DNA from: Oncomelania hupensis
Lineage: Eukaryota > Mollusca > Gastropoda > Littorinimorpha > Pomatiopsidae
DNA: 64,000 nucleotides
Direction of reading: 5' to 3'
Assembly: GCA_036898135.1 (NCBI GenBank)
Contig: CM072512.1
Location: 42,895,444-42,959,443, forward strand
Shown here: positions 60,052 through 64,000 of the stretch, piece after piece
Layout of the letters: every line of letters starts with the position of its first letter
Position numbering within the stretch: the stretch's first letter is position 1
Notes under the pieces: model-generated
Databases searched by the model: none
Told to the model about the DNA's origin: nothing
The model's input: only the letters and a program-made list of their open reading frames with translations
Program-made: the position numbers and the translations under genes

Positions 60052-60173
60052 GAACACGCATACACTTTACGCTTTACGTTTTGCTGTCACCCATCCAAGT
60101 GCTAACCGCACTGGACGGTGCTTAACTTGCGACACAGTAGCGAGTGCTCCAACCACTGCGCTATCCGACACCC
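59911..60173 (-). mobile_element. SINE with chimeric tRNA/5S rRNA head
   Basis: On the minus strand from 60173: a tRNA-like 5' part with an A box (GGATAGCGCAGTGGTTGGAG), then 5S rRNA sequence from the internal promoter (AAGTTAAGCACCGTC, then GCGGTTAGCACTTGGATGGG and TGAC). These correspond to the 5S A and C boxes. A body interrupted by (GT)n (the CA tract at 60001-60050) follows, then a GCGCGATACAAATG tail with (ATT)n at 59911-59925. No tRNA B box is seen. Confidence 0.75.
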
Positions 60174-60744
60174 TCAATTCCGTTTAATTACTTTGAAAAT
60201 AGTACATAATTATATGTGTTAGTTAATGTGTATAATTTCCTCTAAGCTTTGTTGCTTACAAACCAATTGATCATCAGAATGCTAGAAATGATCAATATAA
60301 ATATAAAATTGATGTGCAATCCACCCCTTATTCATTGTAATGCTTGTCATGTACATAGTTACATGTATTCTTACTCCAATTGATCTGGAAACATGTAATC
60401 AATGAAAATTTGTTCCTTTTTTATTTATTTATTTATTTATTTATTTTTTTTTTTTTTTTTGGGGGGGGGCGGGGGGGTAGTTTCAGTAGAATAGTCTCTT
60501 TTTTAGGGCGAGGGCCAGATGTAAAAAAAGCAGAGGCACTGCTTGTTCTATTACCTTCGTTAAATAAAGAATTATCTTATGTTATCTTATCCCTCTGTCT
60601 GCGTTGACTTGTTAATATTATGAAAGAATGCTGTATCAATTACCAATATTTGTGGTTGATGCATGCGTATTTCATTTCACCCCATTTTATTTCTCACAGC
60701 GCAAAGTGTATTCTTATATTGAAACGAATTAAAATTTGAGTCTG
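60174..60744. other. Intergenic with T and G runs
   Basis: (TTTA)n then T and G runs at 60418-60477. No gene. Confidence 0.6.
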
Positions 60745-60749
60745 ACTCT

Positions 60750-60838
<89 letters not shown>
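60745..60838. repeat. (CT)n microsatellite
   Basis: About 42 CT units. Confidence 0.95.
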
Positions 60839-60843
<5 letters not shown>

Positions 60844-61096
60844 TGCCATAACATAAATTATGCAGCAGAAGTGTGGGGGTCTGGCGACAGTTAACAACAA
60901 TTATGGAAAAAGCGTACACTTTCGCCTTCAAAAGATTGTTGTCTATACCCCAGCGTGATTCCAATAATATGCTTTAGGAGGGGGAGACAAGAAGATATTC
61001 ATTTTACATCAGAATGCAGGTGAAATTTGTTAAAATATTGGTTAAAATTAATGCGTATTTTGAGTGCCAGACTTCAGGCAGGTATAATAAGATATT

Positions 61097-61432
61097 ATGC
61101 TGAATCAACACGAGAAAGGAAAACTGAACTGGATTGCAGGGATTAAAAGAAATTTAATTTTAAAAAATTGGGTTTGGAATTGCTCGGTTAAATATAAAAG
61201 TCAGAGTGTGGGACAGAAATCAAGTTTCGTTTCAGAATTTAAAGACAGGCTCATTTCATGCTTCATGCAGAATTATCATTCGCAAATTGAGAACAATGCC
61301 AAATACGCGTGGTACTATTCTTTTTAAGTCTCATTTTGACACTGAGCGATACCTTTTATTCCTAACTAATCGTTGGTTCAGAGAGTGTTTTGTTCGTTTT
61401 AGGATCTTAATAGCTAGGAAACTATTGTTTTA
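61097..61432 (+). pseudogene. LINE C-terminal fragment, another family (tentative)
   Basis: Frame 1 (DRLISCFMQNYHSQIENNAK) continues after a frameshift near 61315 into FKSHFDTERYLLFLTNRWFR and FVRFRILIARKLLF. The layout (W/Y-H, a spaced F/Y region, then RFR) resembles the end of some LINE ORF2 proteins. No RT motif is included, so the assignment is tentative. Confidence 0.4.
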
Positions 61433-61512
61433 GGCTATGTCCGGCGTCCAGAAGTTACTTTTGCGCACTTTTCATCGACGTGATCTTATTATCCCCACCA
61501 CCCCCACCATTA

Positions 61513-61513
61513 A

Positions 61514-61608
<95 letters not shown>

Positions 61609-61658
61609 GCATCATCATCATCATCATTATGATCATCATCATTATCATCATGATCATT

Positions 61659-61692
<34 letters not shown>

Positions 61693-61735
61693 CTATCACC
61701 ACCACTACCAACAACAACAACAACAACAACAATAT
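61513..61735. repeat. (ATT)n-(ATC)n-(ACA)n compound array
   Basis: About 32 ATT units, then ATC-rich DNA, then ACC and AAC units. Each block differs from the next by one base per unit. Confidence 0.93.
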
Positions 61736-62528
61736 CAGTATCGTCAATCCTGCTTCATGCGCTATCAATATGTTGATGATCGCTGTTATCATTCTCATCA
61801 TCGTCTTTTTATTTTTCGATAATCAGGTCATCAGCATCTTGGGACTTTTTAAACTTTGAACCAATATGCAAATCCAACTACTAACAAATAAAACCACTCC
61901 ACCCACACATAATAATTCAAGGTCACCAAATAAGTAAAATGTTAATAAAAACGAAATATATTAAAAAAATATATAAAATAAATTAAATAAGAATAAATAT
62001 ATAAAAACGGAAATAAATAAATAAAATGGCTGAATAATTAGGTAAATAAATAAATAAATAAACCGTCTACCTGTATTATTATTTCCCAAGAGAAAAATTG
62101 GCTAAGGATGAAATTGTACCTCAAATTATAGGCTACCTCAAGCTATCCCAACAGACCTCATACACATGTAGTGATGGGGTCGTGGTCGTGTCCGGTGATG
62201 GTGGTAGGTGTTAATAAGACTATACCTCTGTTTGACCACCGTCCGGAGTCACCACACACAATTTACAAATACATTCACAAACATAATAAAACATGCAGGC
62301 TGGAAGGTGTGTGTTGTAGCAACTTTACTGAACACAAACACAGAAAACACTCTTGACTAATTGAATTGACAGTCTTCACACATCTATATTTCACTCTTCT
62401 ACAGTTCACAGACTCTATATTCTGACTATGACATTGTCCTACATTGGTTCCTACTTCCCTATCGTCTATGTTCCTGTTCTAACTAACTCTAACTCCATAT
62501 CTTCTCTCGGGACCATCCTAGTCTTTCA
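61736..62528. other. Intergenic, nothing recognised
   Basis: AT-rich (AAATA repeats 61950-62060). No gene. Confidence 0.6.
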
Positions 62529-62925
62529 GTGTGGCCTCGTGGCGCAGTGGATAAGTCGCCGGTTTCCTATGCCGAAGGTCGCGGGTTCGATTCCCGCAAG
62601 GGGCGAACGTATGTGGCTTAAGTACGAGACTATTGAGGTCACCGAGGGTTTTCTCCGGGCACTCCGGTTTCCTCCCTCCCTTCAATAATGGTACAGGATG
62701 CAGTCAATATAAAAATTTCAATAAATAAAAATTCGATTTTCTTCTGTCTTCTAATAGCGATCTCCTTGCCTTTACACCACCTGTTTGAGTGATGTATGTG
62801 TATTTGGTGTGTGTGAGGGTAAATGAGACAGGTGAGCGTGTATGTTGGTATAGATCGCCGCGCTTTGAGCCTTGGGGAAAGGCGCGTACATAACATTCTG
62901 TATTATTATTATTATTATCTCTCTA
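62529..62925 (+). mobile_element. tRNA-Arg(CCT)-like SINE
   Basis: The head has an A box (GTGGCGCAGTGG), anticodon loop TTCCTAT (CCT) and B box (GGTTCGATTCC) with a perfect 5-bp T stem. A body with TTTTCTCCGGGCACTCCGG follows, then a tail CGCGCTTTGAGCC...AAGGCGCG and (ATT)n. The acceptor stem is poor, so this is a SINE, not a working tRNA gene. Confidence 0.8.
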
Positions 62926-62950
62926 TCTGTTTTTTTTCTCTCTCTCTTCT

Positions 62951-63010
62951 TGGTCCTGATTTGGCTCGGAAGAGTCCGCTAAACCTAAAGCAATAATCAT
63001 GTAATGTAAT
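62951..63010 (+). mobile_element. Family S micro-insertion (3' stem-loop only), no. 3
   Basis: 60 bp between two copies of CTCTCTCTTCT (62940-62950 and 63011-63021). Begins T, GGTCCTGATTTGGCTC and ends AAGCAATAATCATG plus (TAATG). Only the stem-loop and tail of family S are present. GGACC is changed to AAACC, weakening the outer stem after insertion. Confidence 0.85.
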
Positions 63011-63021
63011 CTCTCTCTTCT

Positions 63022-63570
63022 AACTCTCTTTTCTAACTAACAATTCTATCTCTCAATTCTATCTCTCCCGAATCCCTGTCATGCACTCGTTTTTATTCTC
63101 CTCATTCCAGAGCTTGTGCGGTTCAAAAACTCAACTGTTGGTTCTAACACTAGTTCCCTCCTCCTTCCTGTCGATCAAACCTTGAGACCCATCTGTGATG
63201 GTAATTCTATCTATTAGTCTTAGCATCCCTTTTAGCTCCTCCTCCAAACTAGAGCCATAACTTAGATCTCTACTTCACAATGGACTCCGTCATCATGCAT
63301 TTAAACAAACAATAATCATTACTATCCGCATGGATGTGTTGACGCCTTCTTTCAAGGAGGTCTGGACACCAACCGGTAGACATAACTCTACGCTCCACTT
63401 CTGACTCTCGCGACCACCTGGGCTGATAATGGTACCGAGCCTGGCAATACGACCCCTGTTAGCAGAAAGTTAAAACAAAACTTCCCCGCTGATATCTTAG
63501 TTCGTCAATCCTTCGGTATTTGCTTCTGACAGCCCGGGGACCTCCATCCAAGATCACCCGTGGACAGAAC
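63022..63570. other. Intergenic, nothing recognised
   Basis: No supported feature. Confidence 0.55.
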
Positions 63571-64000
63571 ATTACATTACATAATTGTTGCTTTAGGTCC
63601 AGCGGACTCTTCCGAGCCAAATCAGGACCGGACAACCCCCAATCCGCATAAAAGATCTGCTGAAACAACCCTAGTGGGAAAACTGAATGCCCTCCACCAG
63701 CCAGTCACTTTACAATAAAGACATCCCACGCAGGGGACGGCTGAGGCTTCACCCCAACTTATCGAACCCCCGTTTACAAAAACAAAATAGAATACAAACA
63801 TCATTATAAATTATCAACAAAACACATACATATAAAATGCCTACATTGCTAAATAATAACATCATAGGAAGCCCTAGTGACCACCTTGCAGAAAGCGTCC
63901 AATATTCCCAAGCTGATCCAACAGACCTCATACACAAACAAGGAGTCTTGTCCCGGAAGAGTTTTCAAGAAAAAAGGTAGGGGACTGGTCTAGCGAAGAA
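63571..64000 (-). mobile_element. Family S retroposon, reverse copy cut by window end (subfamily A)
   Basis: From the TTACATTACATAATTG tail and stem-loop (GGTCCAGCGGACTCTTCC...CAGGACC) the match continues to the end of the window; the 5' end lies outside. Closest to copies 1 and 3. Confidence 0.85.

Noticed and set aside
62529..62602. Functional tRNA-Arg gene
   Set aside because: The acceptor stem does not pair well and the sequence runs into a SINE body with a GCGC tail and ATT repeat.

Overview
The window is eukaryotic, gene-poor intergenic DNA. It is packed with microsatellites and nested retroelements, and almost all long ORFs are translated simple repeats. The RTE/CR1-like LINE debris, the Gmr1-type LTR element and the tRNA/5S-headed SINEs suggest a lophotrochozoan invertebrate, most likely a mollusc. 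That is an inference; no species marker is present.

Only one host protein-coding gene is recognisable: a minus-strand bHLH transcription factor of the ATOH8/Net family at 56752-58009. Its bHLH domain is intact, but the reading frame is split by two single-base-type frameshifts. A possible short exon of another gene lies at 18316-18408 (weak).

Layout. 1-4.4 kb: simple repeats, a degenerate telomere-like tract with an adjacent perfect palindrome, and a 57-bp minisatellite. 4.5-10.05 kb: a complete young LTR retrotransposon with equal-length 637-bp LTRs and a 5-bp target duplication. It has the rare order Gag-protease-integrase-RT, but the RT core is deleted. 11-13.5 kb: an old minus-strand solo LTR of a related element, interrupted by one copy of a ~580-bp retroposon (here 'family S'), then a second copy. 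13.9-17.4 kb: a tRNA-Thr-like SINE head, a 465-bp MITE with 45-bp inverted ends, and pieces of a LINE with a (GGATA)n tail (here 'LINE G'). 18-23 kb: more LINE G pieces, GAT arrays and a diverged family S copy. 23.0-26.9 kb: a family S copy split by a 3.2-kb LINE that carries only a decayed ORF1. 27-42 kb: microsatellites, tandem duplications, LINE G pieces (33.4-35.45 and 37.0-37.3 kb) and a 2-kb TTC-rich compound satellite. 42-50 kb: two reverse family S copies, MITE candidates and simple repeats. 50-56.7 kb: mostly unrecognised low-copy AT-rich DNA. 56.75-58 kb: ATOH8/Net with long CT tracts upstream. 59.9-64 kb: a chimeric tRNA/5S SINE, LINE debris, a tRNA-Arg-like SINE and a reverse family S copy running off the window.

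The most interesting signal is family S. Full-length copies have 11-14-bp target duplications. Three separate ~55-60-bp insertions each consist only of its 3' end and start 0-2 nt before a conserved terminal stem-loop. This suggests the stem-loop is the reverse-transcription recognition or stop element.
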